A stretch of DNA of 64,000 nucleotides. Source: Pogonophryne albipinna (Eukaryota > Chordata > Actinopteri > Perciformes > Artedidraconidae). The translations under genes were made by a program, and so were the position numbers. The stretch spans positions 10,719,030 to 10,783,029 of the forward strand of contig CM053264.1 in assembly GCA_028583405.1 (NCBI GenBank). Reading direction: 5' to 3'. Shown in pieces: positions 52,615 to 64,000 of this stretch. The notes beneath the pieces are model-generated. The model ran no database searches and was not told the origin of the DNA. It saw nothing but the letters and a program-made list of their open reading frames with translations. Position 1 is the stretch's first letter. Every line of letters begins with the position of its first letter.

Positions 52615-53160
52615 CCGTTGGAGGTTCCGCTGGGGGTCCTGCCAACCCTTTGTCCTGTCCCGTTGGAGGTCCTGCCCTCTACTCTCCTGCCGGGGATCCT
52701 GCCAACCCTATGTCCTGTCCCGTTGGAGGTCCCGCCGTCTACTCTCCTGCCGGGGGTCCTGCCAACCCTATGTCCTGTCCCATTGGAGGTCCCGCCGTCT
52801 ACTCTCCTGCCGGGGGTCCTGCCAACCCTTTGTCCTGTCTCGTTGGAGGTCCCGCCGTCTACTCTCCTGCCGGGGGTCCTGCCAATCCTATGTCCTGTGC
52901 CGTTGGAGGCCCCGCCGACTACTCTCCTGCCGGGGGTCCTGCCAACCCTGTGTCCTGTCCCGTTGGAGGTACCGCTGGGGATCCTGCCAGCTCCTTGTCC
53001 TGTCCCGTTGGGGGTCCCGCCGACTACTCTCCTGCCGGGGGTCCTGCCAACCCCATGTCCTGTTTCGTTGGAGGCCTCGACATCACATGTCTCGCCGGGG
53101 GTCCTGCCAACTCCTTGTCCTCTTCCATGGGGAATCTTGCTGACACCTGTTCCACCGGCT
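52615..53160 (+). repeat. 60-bp tandem array with two 45-bp short units
   Basis: Units start CCGTTGGAGGT at 52615 (45 bp), 52660, 52720, 52780, 52840, 52900, 52960 (45 bp), 53005, 53065 and a degenerate 53125. Both short units lack the same 15-bp segment (the CCGTCTACTCTCCTG region), so they share one deletion event or ancestral form. The unit encodes 20 residues. Confidence 0.96.
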
Positions 53161-53228
53161 CTGGTTACTGTCCGGTCAACACCGGCTCCTGCCCGTTCCC
53201 CTGAGAGCTGTGGTCTTCGCCCCTCCTC

Positions 53229-53408
53229 GAACTCTGCCTTGCCCCCGGGCCGTCCGCCGGAGAACCCCTTTTTGAACTCTGCCTTGCCCCCGGGCCGTCC
53301 GCCCGAGAACCCCTCCTTGAACTCTGCCTTGCCCCCGGGCCGTCCGCCCGAGATCCCTTCCTGGTCCTCTGCTCTGCTCCTGGGCGGTCAGCTCAGTCCC
53401 GTCCTCCT
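53229..53408 (+). repeat. 45-bp tandem array (three copies plus one degenerate)
   Basis: Units start GAACTCTGCCTTGCCCCCGG at 53229, 53274 and 53319, with a diverged fourth at 53364-53408. Each encodes 15 residues. Confidence 0.96.
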
Positions 53409-53608
53409 GACCCCCCTCCACCCACCCTGGTGGCCTAGTGATACATAGAACCAGTAGAAATGATAAAAAAGTAAAAGTCTGCTGCTTATTGTTCTACTAG
53501 GCCAAAATAGAGTCAAAGAGTATATGAGAGTGAGAGTGTGTTAATTAATATATTTGGCAGTTTGGAGTAAGTCTGTAGATTTGTGTGTGTGTGTGTTTCA
53601 TGTATAGG

Positions 53609-53843
53609 CCTCTCACGATAATTAATTTTGTTGGATACATTTTCCCGGAAATTATTGCGATAAACGATAATATTGTCGGCACCGTTGTATGACCATTTTA
53701 GACCACTGACATGATGATAATATATAATAATAATTCAAGTACATCCTTTCAAACTGCTAGTCACATCCTCATGTAAATGGCAATTTATCGAGTTCATTTT
53801 TATTTATCGTACAATAAGTCAATTAATTTCTTATCGCGACAGG
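53609..53843. mobile_element. MITE with CCTSTCRCGATAA inverted ends
   Basis: The left end CCTCTCACGATAA and the inverted right end CCTGTCGCGATAA match at 11 of 13 positions. The interior is A/T-rich with several ATAA(A)CGATAA/TTTATCG motifs. The layout matches a common fish nonautonomous element (from memory). The target duplication is not clear, so limits may be off by a few bases. A short TG run (53582-53597) sits just upstream. Confidence 0.65.
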
Positions 53844-56800
53844 CACACAATAAAACAGTGGAAACAAACATGTGTTTGACTTTCATTAGTGAATGAAACT
53901 GTGTGCCCTTTATAGTCCGTGTCCAATATTGTGTATTTGTATATATTGTGTATATATATCCTATATATATGCTAAGGTCCCGCTGCTGACACGATAGCAG
54001 TCATTTCGTGGGCATATGTGTAATTAAACCCATGATATCAAAATCTCACTCCAGCCAGGTACCCAAAGTTGGCAACCCTGGTCTATGGCTGAAGTTATAT
54101 TTCAGTAACTCTTTATATTTACATTTAGAGGCTTGCTTAACAGCACACCATATTAAAGTAATCAAAAAGTATCCCTGAGCTATAGTTGGAAATTTGCTCA
54201 AACTGTAATTACCCAAGTGCTGCCAATTCCCCCAAACCAGCTCTAACTGTTCCTCGTGTGGACCCCAGTCCGACATCAAGTAGTGTAACAACCCAGCTTA
54301 TAGGATGAATTAATAATACTTTGACTGTGTATTCTCTTTGTGAAGGAGCACTTAACAGCATGGGAATTAACATATCAGAACACTTAACCTCAGCTTGGCT
54401 TTTAGCCTAACACAAAGACAATTCTTCACATGTACTGCATGCACACACACTTAAACCTGTATGCACTGAATCCACACACAATCACACATATTCACAGCCA
54501 CTCTCTTCCAGTCAATTTAACTCACACAAAGCTGAATTAACTAGTAATCCCTGTTTTCTCCCTGGGGCTGTCTTCACTTTACACTTGTTTCAGTGAATTA
54601 TTGGAGACACAGTCCACACACTCCATTTCTATCCTATTCACCCACTGTTGACACCATTTTTATATTGTTTGTACCTTATTTGAAGCTTCAATAACGGCAA
54701 AATTACTGCGCCTGCCTTGGCAAAAAACTAATTATTTCACAACACTTTTTTGATGCATTGTGTAAACATCCCCCAGAATTCACAACAACTTTTAATTAGT
54801 GCTTTAAGGTAACTGAAGGTGAATAGGATACAGGGTTATTATCCCAGTATAGGTAATAACAAGTATTTTCCTACATCCAGTCATTTCCAATGAGTCCGAG
54901 TTGTTTGATACATAACAGAATATATGTAGCTCAAGTCCTTTTAAATAAAATGCAAGTGTTAGAAGTGCATGAAGGATGCACGGACAGACAGGCTTATTAT
55001 CAATCTGTGTTACGCTCTCAGACATAATGTCAAGTTTTCCTTCACTTCAATGGCTCTCCAGTCAATCAGGGGGTGAGGGAGCATGAGCCATGCCCGCAGG
55101 CTGCACTGTATCTGGGCATGCACACAGGCCACTGCTGAGAGCTGCTCACAACCCTTATCCCCCCCTCTGTTGTTGCCTTCATCCTGCTATTAATCACAAC
55201 TTCGTCTTGAATACTCTATGTAAGCATTTTGTAGATTAACTTGAAAATGAATGCAGCCACATCTGCTTTGCATGTTAAAGGCGGGTAACGCGTTGTGCTT
55301 AGTCTGGGGTTTTGTGCAGTGAGTATGCAAAAATGATAAGAACCTCCAGGGATCTTTGAGCTTTCAGGGCAGGGCTAATTCTGGCAGATGGATGGTTGTT
55401 CATTTTATTTTGGGTAGTGTTTATTTACAGATTCACTAGGCTTTAGATTTCATTGCAATCTAAGCTCTCTAAAGCTGTGGTAAAACACCAATTTGTCTTT
55501 GCTTTGGAAATCCCAGAGATGTTTTTGCCCATGTAAATAGTCTGAAAAGGATCAAAGTTTCCTCCAAAGGTTTTTTTCTCTTTCATATAATTATGAACCC
55601 GAAACAATTGCATATTATGTCGGCTTTAAATTAACTTATTTATGCATTAATATTGATGGCAATGGGATCCCATTGGCCAAAATATCTTTGACAGGCTCTA
55701 AACCAAATTCCTTCACCTGAAAATGTAAATGTGCCTGCATAGGAAGGATATGGACAAAAAAAATCAGGTTTGGTTTCATACTTAGTTGTTTCTGAATAGT
55801 CAGTCTAACGTGTGAGAGGATCCCTGACAGCCTCTGCACTTTCCCTGATGTAACAACATCAGACTGGTAACAGTTTTCTCTCCGTCTCTGCGGGGAGCGA
55901 GACAGCCTCAGTCCCGCCTTTGAAGACTGCTTGTAGAAAGTAATTAGAGCGAACACAGATCTCATTCGCGGTGGCAAGGGTCGGCCACTTTCCCCGACTG
56001 ATCGGATTTTCCAGGCTGTTGGAAATGTCTCGCCGAGCGCAGACAAATATTATAGCGCGCGGTTTGTTTTCAGTTTGCGTTGACACTGCTGTCACATTTG
56101 GGCAAAACCTTTGGGATTAAACAGAGAAGAGTAGCTGAAACCACGTCTTTTGTTTATGGGGCATTTGCATCCAAATCTAAGATATTTTGACACCACACAA
56201 ATAAATATAAATTCAGCCACAGTTAAAGTGGCTTTTCATGTTTGCTCTTTGTCTGCGAGCGCCCGCTGGACACTACATGTTTTTGTTCTTCCTCAGGCGG
56301 CGTTCAATGAAAAATATTCATGACTGCTGACAAGTCGCTGTGTGTGGGCTCTGCTTCTCCCAGTTTTCACCATGGAAACCGCAGATGGTTTAAATTAGAA
56401 TGACAATGGCTGATATTATAATCCAAATGGCCGTTCGAGAAGCATGATGATGGCTCTTGCTTCTATGAAAAATCCAAATGAACCACTTGACTCCGTGCCC
56501 AGGTTTTTTATACAAATATTTTGCCATGCTTTCCATTCTATTCCTGCTTCAGGAGCAGCTGCAGCAGGGGCTATTAACATTTCAAATAGTGCATAGGCTA
56601 CGTGATTAAATCACCCGGTCAAACCTGGTTTGGAAAATCCAGCTGAGGTTAAAGGAGACACACTGTGCCCTCACTCAACACTTACTGTCAAAGTCTGGCA
56701 AATAGTACAAGTCTGCGGAGAACTACAGTAGGTAGATTTAAGTCTGTCTCGTTGTAACACTTCCTTCCCACGCATCTGCTCCCACCACGCTATTTATATC

Positions 56801-57465
56801 ACTGTACGCACTGGAGACTCATACATAGGCCTATCTGAGATGTTGTTACACACATCATATAATCTCTATTCTAAGTATTACAAAAGATGATTAGGGAGAG
56901 AGGGACTCATTTGCACATCAATCAAAGTTAATTTATACTTTTTAATAATATACTGTACGGCCTATACCACCCTCTGTCCTTAGACCCTGACCCTGATACA
57001 TCATACAGAAATTAAATCCGAAAAAATAACTGTTTGTTCAGTGTGGTATTCATAAAATACTTAATGAGTACCTGTAAGGGCGGAAGACAAAGGGTTAGGT
57101 ATTTAGGGAACAACTCAGAGAATCGTCGACTTTAAGATGACATTTGTTCCCCTATTCAAATCATATCTGCGTCCAAGTTTAAGATTGGTGTAACTTGTAC
57201 CTAGCCATCTTATATAATGTTTGCAGGGCCACATTAACATTGACAAATAGAGACGTTCTTAATTGATATGCCGTTTGATGGAAGTAATTGGAAAAGACAC
57301 ACATATGGGAGGTGGTTGGTGTCAGAAGAGGGTTAGGGAGGCTAAGTAATCATTGTGAACAATTGTAATGGATCTGTATTCTTATGAGACAATAGGACAT
57401 CAAAGCATTGAGGCATTCAGGCACCATGAGGTTTGAGATGAAAATCCGGCTGCTTCTGACAGGAG
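53844..57465. other. Unannotated non-coding stretch
   Basis: No gene recognised. A (TA)-rich patch lies at 53937-53970. A 136-codon frame (minus, 55636-56046) has no motif. No element ends seen. Confidence 0.5.
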
Positions 57466-57470
57466 GCTTC

Positions 57471-57856
57471 TGTCACGATTCTCATGTTATGTCACGTTTG
57501 TAGTTTTGTATGTTTGGGTGTTTGCTGTCATGTTTTCCTCCTGGGTTATTGTCTGGTCCTTTTCCCTGTGTTTTTCCTCCCGTCGTTAGTTTCCCTGGTG
57601 TGTCTAGTTGTCTGATTGTGTTCACCTGTTGCCCTTGTGTTTCTCCTCCCCTGCCCGGCTGTTTCTCGTCTCGTGATTACCCCTCCCTGTATTTAGTCTT
57701 GTCTCTTCCTGTGTTCAGTGTTGGTTCGTCTTTTGTTGGTGACTGAGTTCACCGGTGAGTGTTCTGTTTTGTCTATGTTAGTTTCATTATCCTTGAAATA
57801 AAGGTTTATCAGAGTTATCTGCATTTGGGTCCTGCTTCCTTCACTCAACCGTGACA
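57471..57856 (+). mobile_element. Solo LTR, TGTCACG...CGTGACA
   Basis: The 386-bp LTR begins TGTCACGATT and ends CCGTGACA, with a 5-bp duplication GCTTC on both sides (57466-57470 and 57857-57861). A TATTTAG box lies near 57690 and AATAAA at 57797-57802. It has the same family architecture as the LTR at 50671 but with many differences. The duplication shows that a complete insertion once lay here and was reduced to one LTR by recombination. Confidence 0.93.
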
Positions 57857-57861
57857 GCTTC

Positions 57862-59950
57862 ACCCCGGCTTGTGTAGTTTGAAGCTTCCAGCAGGACATT
57901 GACGACCTCAAAATCCCCACAAACATGCTTCATTGAGCGCGGAGTCTTTGGAGATTTTGCTCTGGACATGGCAGTTCTCTGACCTATAGCTCATGCAAAG
58001 GCCACGCAGAGAGAGAACCCAATGTCATCTTGTCAAACGTGATGCTTGGGGTTTGACCCTCTCAGAAGAATATCACATCTTTCCAGAGAATATATAGTTG
58101 ATGATATTTTCAAACAGCGGCAATATTGGTTTCTTTTATAAAAGCATCGGAAACCCCTTGCTGTGCTGTGTCGTACTGGAAATAAAAATGATTTGATTTA
58201 TAATAGTACCTAGATTTTCCTATTTTTCAGTTCCTGGTTCAGGAGGACTATTCTTTTAAAACGATTTGCTTTCATGTTCATTTTGTATTCTTCTTCTTTG
58301 GAAAACAACATGTTCTTGCTTCTAAATGTATCTACTTACCTCTTTCTATGAAAAAAATGCAGTTTTACTATCAGTTTAATGGATATCAACATTTCTCTTC
58401 TCTTTAAATATTGCTCAATTTCTTACATAAATGTGTTTTTACTTCGTGGCTGTGATTTTTAGCAGTATTACCGGTAAATGTGCCAGAGGGCAGCCTGCAC
58501 TGTCGAGCAGCCACTCTTGCTTGAATAGATTTGGTAACAAAGGAGCACAGCACCCAGTTATATCTTCAAACCTCCTCAAGGTTGTGCCACGTACCCCTGG
58601 TTCTTTACACAACATGACCCACCGCGCCGCTGCTGCATAATACATCACCTCCCTGACACCAAACGGGAGGGACACCATTGCAGCTTACACCTTCCGACTC
58701 GAAAAAGACAGGTCTTTGAAGCTCCACTGCGTGTTAACTCCGCAGAGTGTCAGGCGCGTCGCCACCTGACATTACCTCTGAAATACATTAAAGAAATATA
58801 TGTATCTGAATGCACAGCAGCACTTACAGGACCAGACTGTTTGTGTAAAGATACATCCGCTGCTGGGATCGAGGGAAAAAAAAGTTTATCTCAAAGGTAA
58901 ATAATGATGCGTTTGTTGTCAGGATGAGGCCAAAAGAGGCCCCGGTTTTCTCTCAACCTGACAATTTACTGTCCTTGTCATTTGCTGAGGAGTTACAGAA
59001 TCACGCCTGCTCTCATTTCCTCGACTGCTGTCACTGGGGAGAAACAGGATTCATTTCCTAGAGTACGATAGAGCCTCAAGGGAAAACAGACAATACTGCA
59101 TGCTAAAATGAGCTACGTTTTGCTTCAAATCAAAGTTTAGTGCATCAGTTATAACAAGTGATGACTAAAGTAGTGCGTGATTCAATTATTTATTCAAATG
59201 TCACCACTTTTAAAAGTGCTACTGGCCGCCAAGCTTACAGTACTGCTTCTGTCGTCTCTGTCTCATCGAAACGGTTGACTAAACCTGACAGCAATTATGT
59301 GCACATTTGACAAAATAAACCCTTAATCATGTGCTATTGATTTGAGGTCAGGAGCAGAATCAAAAAGTTTTATTCCAGAGCTTCAATTTGCAATCAGGCC
59401 TCTTTGTCAGTCCTTCTTCACAGAGAATAAACACACATAATTGCAGCATTTTAGCTTTGTGATCAATAATGTAAATGTTATTTTGGGTCCCAGGTTGAAT
59501 CGTCTGAGGACATGTAATTATTGATTCTTGTCCGATATTCGTCTCTCACTAAATGACAGAATAAAAGAACAATATAGACTGTGTTGCACGAAACACTGTG
59601 ATTACGGCTTCTATGTGTCGGCTCCTTTTGAGACGGAGTAATAACATAACAGAAAATGGCTGCAAATTAAAAGTTCAAAGTGAAACAAAAATCAATTCAA
59701 ATGTGTTATTTCTATTAGAAAAAAGGTCCTTTATTTAACCAGTTTTGTCTCTTGAAGAAGACGAGACAGAGAGCACCAATAGTTGCAGTGTGTTTGATCA
59801 ACATGTCTCGATGGTCTGGGACACACGGTGGATAGTTTTCTCATTGAATGTGACGTGAAGCTTCAAGCAATGATAGACGAGATGCTCGCCTTGCGCTCTT
59901 CTCCACTGCCAAAACATTGTGGACAACTAGCTAGAACTCAGTCAGTGGAT
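57862..59950. other. Unannotated non-coding stretch
   Basis: No gene or repeat end recognised. Confidence 0.5.
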
Positions 59951-59952
59951 AG

Positions 59953-60044
59953 GGGGATAGAAGAGAAAAGGGACGGGGGAGAGGAGACGAGCACCATGCT
60001 GAGAGAATAATGGGAACGCAGACTGAGGGAGGCTACTTGACCAC

Positions 60045-60073
<29 letters not shown>
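59953..60073 (+). repeat. Arm A of an inverted duplication, ending in (CA)n
   Basis: From GGGGATAGAAGAG through GAGAGGAGACGAGCA to GAGGGAGGCTACTTGACC and a CA run (60044-60073), this matches the reverse complement of 62101-62282. Most bases are identical, apart from a 13-16 bp insertion in this arm. Both arms end in the CA/TG tract, as if the microsatellite is part of the unit. Confidence 0.88.
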
Positions 60074-60076
<3 letters not shown>

Positions 60077-60177
60077 TCAATTACCTGGTGTGGCCTGAAA
60101 CAGAGCTTGAGTTAGCAGAAGTGTAAAAAATGTAAAGGTAATTAGCAGAAGGCGGTAAGTCGATTTGGGCCCTGGTG

Positions 60178-60234
60178 AGAGTGTGTGTGTGTGCATTCGG
60201 GCGTATTTGTGTGTGTGTGTGTGTGTGTGTGTGC
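60178..60234. repeat. Two short (TG)n runs
   Basis: TG runs at 60180-60193 and 60208-60233 are separated by about 14 bp of unique sequence. Confidence 0.93.
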
Positions 60235-60886
60235 ATTGGCTCTGTCAAACCACAGCAAAGGGTGCCATTGTCGTTTATATTTGCTGCACCCATGACAATG
60301 CTATTGCCTGCCCCAGGCTTTAGATGGACATTACATTGCCAAAAGTATGTACACACTTATTTTCAACCCATGTGTGAATGTTCAACATCTCTATCCAAGA
60401 ACACAGGCATTGATACTCTGCTGGCACAAGCCCAGCTTCCTCCCAGGAGGTTTGCGACTGATGATGGGTGACGCGGCTTCTTTCAGTTGCTCTATTTGTC
60501 ATTGTCAGCTTTTTTCATGCGGCCAAACATGGTGCCGAAATGCAAAAAACACACCATGTTTGAAAGAGGACAAAGACAAGTGTCTCAATTACGGCTAATT
60601 CAGTCTATAAATTGAATTTCGATGGAAGTACCCAAGATTACGTAATGCAATACCATAATATATTTGATTTATAGAATAGTGACAGTTGTGTTTTTGATTA
60701 TGTCATGTCATTGTATGAGATAGTGGTATTTTTATCATATATATTATATATATTGTACCTTGTTATCTGTTTGTCTTCCTGTCTATTCCTCTCAGTCTTT
60801 TCTTCTCGCTCAAAACACTCAAGTTGAGTTCAGCCCTTCACAGCCCAGTGAGCTAGTAACATTTCCTACCCATTAGGATGGCTAGC

Positions 60887-60888
<2 letters not shown>
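60235..60888. other. Unannotated non-coding stretch
   Basis: It has a (TA)-rich patch at 60738-60756 and no gene. Confidence 0.5.

Positions 60889-60955
<67 letters not shown>
60889..60955. repeat. (CA)n microsatellite
   Basis: A pure CA run of about 66 bp. Confidence 0.97.
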
Positions 60956-62282
<1,327 letters not shown>

Positions 62283-62498
62283 TTTGATAACAGTGTGTGT
62301 TTGTGTATATGTGTGTGTTTGTGTCCCCATCAGTGTATGTGTGTGTTTAAGTAATGCTAGACTAAGCCGAGCAGTTTTGTTGCCCCAGTGTGGCCCAGTG
62401 ATTCACCTTTTCTCCTCCAGGTTTCCACCTGGTCACTGGAGCGATGCGCTGATACGACCTGACACCTGTCTGCTTGGATGGCCAGCAACAGGCCTCCC

Positions 62499-62509
62499 AC
62501 ACACACACA

Positions 62510-62550
<41 letters not shown>
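62499..62550. repeat. (CA)n microsatellite
   Basis: A CA run with one CATACA interruption lies in a neighbourhood rich in ACACA and TGTGTG words (62285-62700). Confidence 0.95.
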
Positions 62551-62552
<2 letters not shown>

Positions 62553-63190
62553 CCAAGCAAAACACACATTCATGCTATAGCCCTCATTTGCACACACACA
62601 CAATGTGCATTCATGCTTTTGCACAGGCTTAACGATAAAGGTGGATAAAGTACACACATAAGGACATATGCATGCACACAAAGAGACACACACATTCCTT
62701 TGCTTCCACTCTCATGCATACGTCTCACTACAGAGACAAAATCTTGACATTATTGTGCTCACAGTGCCTCGAAAGCTGACAAAACCTTTCTATGTTCTGT
62801 AAAAGAGTCAAACCGTGATGTGTGTAAATATGTCACAGTTTATCTCGTGCTATTTTCCTAAGGCAACAAGGCACAGTGATTCAGCCAGCAAACTGCATTC
62901 ATGCAGTGCAGCTTTGCGTGCTATAGTCGTCGTGCTGCATTTTATGGGGTTCTAAATACTTAGGGGTTTTGAGTAATACATCTGGAGAATTACAGAGCTC
63001 TATAAGAAAAGATGTACTCTCTCATTCTGCTCACAATGACGTTGCTTACATGCTTATGGTAATCTATGTTTACCATGATAGCCGTTACAACACAATGCAG
63101 CATATAAGAATGGCATGGCTTTTGCATCTGTTCAGTCTCCACAAGTTAAAAACCAGGTGGGATATTTTCCTGTCGGTGATACTAGATGAA
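62551..63190. other. Unannotated non-coding stretch
   Basis: No gene recognised. ACACACA words continue to about 62700. Confidence 0.5.
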
Positions 63191-63194
63191 TAGT

Positions 63195-63440
63195 TAACAG
63201 ACGTCCATTTTGAATATGAATATCTGCATCAAAATGTCATTGCAATCCATACAATAGTTGTTGAGAAATGTCACTCAAAAACCACAAAGATTCGCCTCAT
63301 TTTGGCACTATATTAAAAATCGCCCATTACCTAAATCTGTGGGCTTCATCCTCATGGCACAATAAATATCTGTACAAAATATAATGGCAATACATCCAGA
63401 TATTATAGTCTGGACGAAATTGGTTGACCAACATTGCCAA
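63195..63440 (-). repeat. Interspersed repeat copy B (reverse)
   Basis: The reverse complement aligns by eye with copy A at 45350-45640. It includes the blocks TTTTGTACAGATATTTATTG, CATGAGGATGAAGCC and ACATTTCTCAACAACTATTG. It has the same two-module structure. Copies are old (roughly one-third of bases differ). Confidence 0.6.
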
Positions 63441-64000
63441 TTGTCATTCAAATGTCTCTGGTAACCTTATTATCTTGAGTCTTTGAGTAAGACTAAAGTC
63501 AGTGGGGAGAATGAGCACACGTGAGCAATAAAAGCAAATGCAGCATGCGCAACAATTTACGACTCTCAAGCTGGCATTATCATCATCACTGAGGACAATA
63601 GCAGCAAGTGCAATCACAATCGTGTAAGGAGTCATTGCCGTGATACTTTAAATAGCACAATCAAAGTGAATTTGTTGGCATCAGACGCTTCAGAATGTAG
63701 GCCATGTCAATTTGATTCTGTATTCTCGGCTTTCATCATTTTCCCCGGCTCGAGCAGATAAATTGTTGTTCTGAATGGAAACGTGGTGAAGGTCGAGTGC
63801 CCTTGAAGAGCTAATATGTGTGTGTTTCATATATATTCATATGTAAAATCTACATAATGTATATTTATAATTGAACCACTCCTTCTCAGGAGTCTCAGGA
63901 AGCAAGTCATCTTAAGATTTCACTGAATGCATGATTTAACAAGTGCAAGGGTTAATTAACAGCAAGTGCTGTTTTTTTTCTCAGCAACGTTGGGATGACT
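63441..64000. other. Unannotated non-coding stretch
   Basis: It has no gene or repeat that I recognise. AT-rich near 63825-63875. Confidence 0.5.

Larger units (their letters stand above)
51207..53204 (+). pseudogene. 665-codon repeat-encoded open frame, phase 0
   Basis: This phase is open for 1,998 bp. It encodes SHGSSPSSGPS repeats, then DASSPCPVG-type repeats, then SPLE/FPLK tetrapeptides. After the array's phase slip it gives SSPLSS-type repeats, and finally VGGPAVYSPAGGPANPMSCP 20-residue repeats. There are no domains. Whether it is translated is unknown: two other phases are also open over most of the span, so openness alone is not evidence of coding. Confidence 0.35.
51035..53448 (+). 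mobile_element. Internal region of the LTR element, built of five tandem arrays
   Basis: After a short gag-like start the region consists almost wholly of tandem arrays with periods 33, 72, 12, 60 and 45 bp, in that order. It is C-rich and G-poor on this strand and sits in AT-rich surroundings. The region contains no zinc knuckle, aspartic protease motif, reverse transcriptase box or integrase motif. No second LTR follows. The next family member is a separate solo LTR 4 kb away with its own duplication. It is either a nonautonomous element or a truncated one. Confidence 0.8.
51292..53448 (+). pseudogene. 718-codon repeat-encoded open frame, phase 1
   Basis: This phase is open from 51292 to a stop at 53446-53448. 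It encodes MVPAPVLAPAA repeats, PTPAPRVLSAYR-type units and SSLL tetrapeptides. After the phase slip it gives VPSRVSS units, then PLEVPPSTLLPGVLPTLCPV 20-residue repeats and finally NSALPPGRPPENPFL 15-residue repeats. Proline-rich and running to the end of the last array, it is the best candidate for an original reading phase, but this is a guess. The gag-like start is in another phase. Confidence 0.4.

Noticed and set aside
55636..56046. 136-codon minus-strand frame
   Set aside because: No domain or composition signature, other phases are partly open as well, and it is in the expected chance range.
50671..57856. The two LTRs as the 5' and 3' ends of a single 7.2-kb element
   Set aside because: The LTR at 57471 is flanked on both sides by the same GCTTC duplication, the LTRs differ at many positions, and the DNA between holds a separate MITE and no pol region.

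Overview
This window looks like non-coding nuclear DNA from a ray-finned fish, most likely a percomorph teleost (inference). The signs are many long (CA)n/(TG)n arrays, several nonautonomous hAT and TTAA-type DNA transposons with clean target-site duplications (TSDs), a deleted Tc1-like element, a short 5'-truncated RTE-type LINE with a GATG-type tail, an L2-type LINE remnant, and TGTCACG...-type LTRs. I could not support any host protein-coding gene, tRNA, rRNA or CRISPR array. The stretch is probably an intergenic desert or one very large intron. Nearly all long open frames in it are CA/TG repeat translations, transposon remnants, or chance frames.

Layout. 1-8.8 kb: unannotated sequence with three long TG arrays (1.35, 3.48 and 4.66 kb). 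8.88 kb: a 197-bp hAT MITE. 12.78-13.62 kb: an 839-bp hAT element that still carries a BED zinc-finger remnant and has a CA array inside it. 16.9 kb: a TGTC array. 19.1-19.56 kb: a palindrome-rich DNA transposon. 21.1 kb: a CGCA/CA array. 22.2-25.9 kb: a dense mobile-element cluster (two MITEs, a 1-kb hAT, a Tc1 remnant, an RTE LINE and a MITE fragment). 29.4 kb: a TTAA MITE. 32.7-33.3 kb: an L2-type LINE remnant. 36.16 kb: a pure TG array. 40.2-40.7 kb: another hAT. 45.4 kb: one copy of a repeat that recurs, inverted, at 63.2 kb. 50.67-53.45 kb: one LTR followed by an unusual repeat-built internal region. 53.6 kb: a MITE. 57.47-57.86 kb: a solo LTR of the same family. 59.9-62.6 kb: a microsatellite-rich block with an inverted duplication and a TTAGGG-like cassette between two TG arrays.

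The most unusual object is the LTR element at 50.67-53.45 kb. After one LTR and a short gag-like start come five successive tandem arrays with periods of 33, 72, 12, 60 and 45 bp. Every period is a multiple of three, so long frames stay open in all three forward phases across about 1.4 kb. I see no protease, reverse transcriptase or integrase motif and no 3' LTR, so it is best read as a truncated or nonautonomous element. The other elements have left datable scars: 8-bp TSDs for the hATs, TA for Tc1, TTAA for the MITE, 9 bp for the LINE and 5 bp for the solo LTR.
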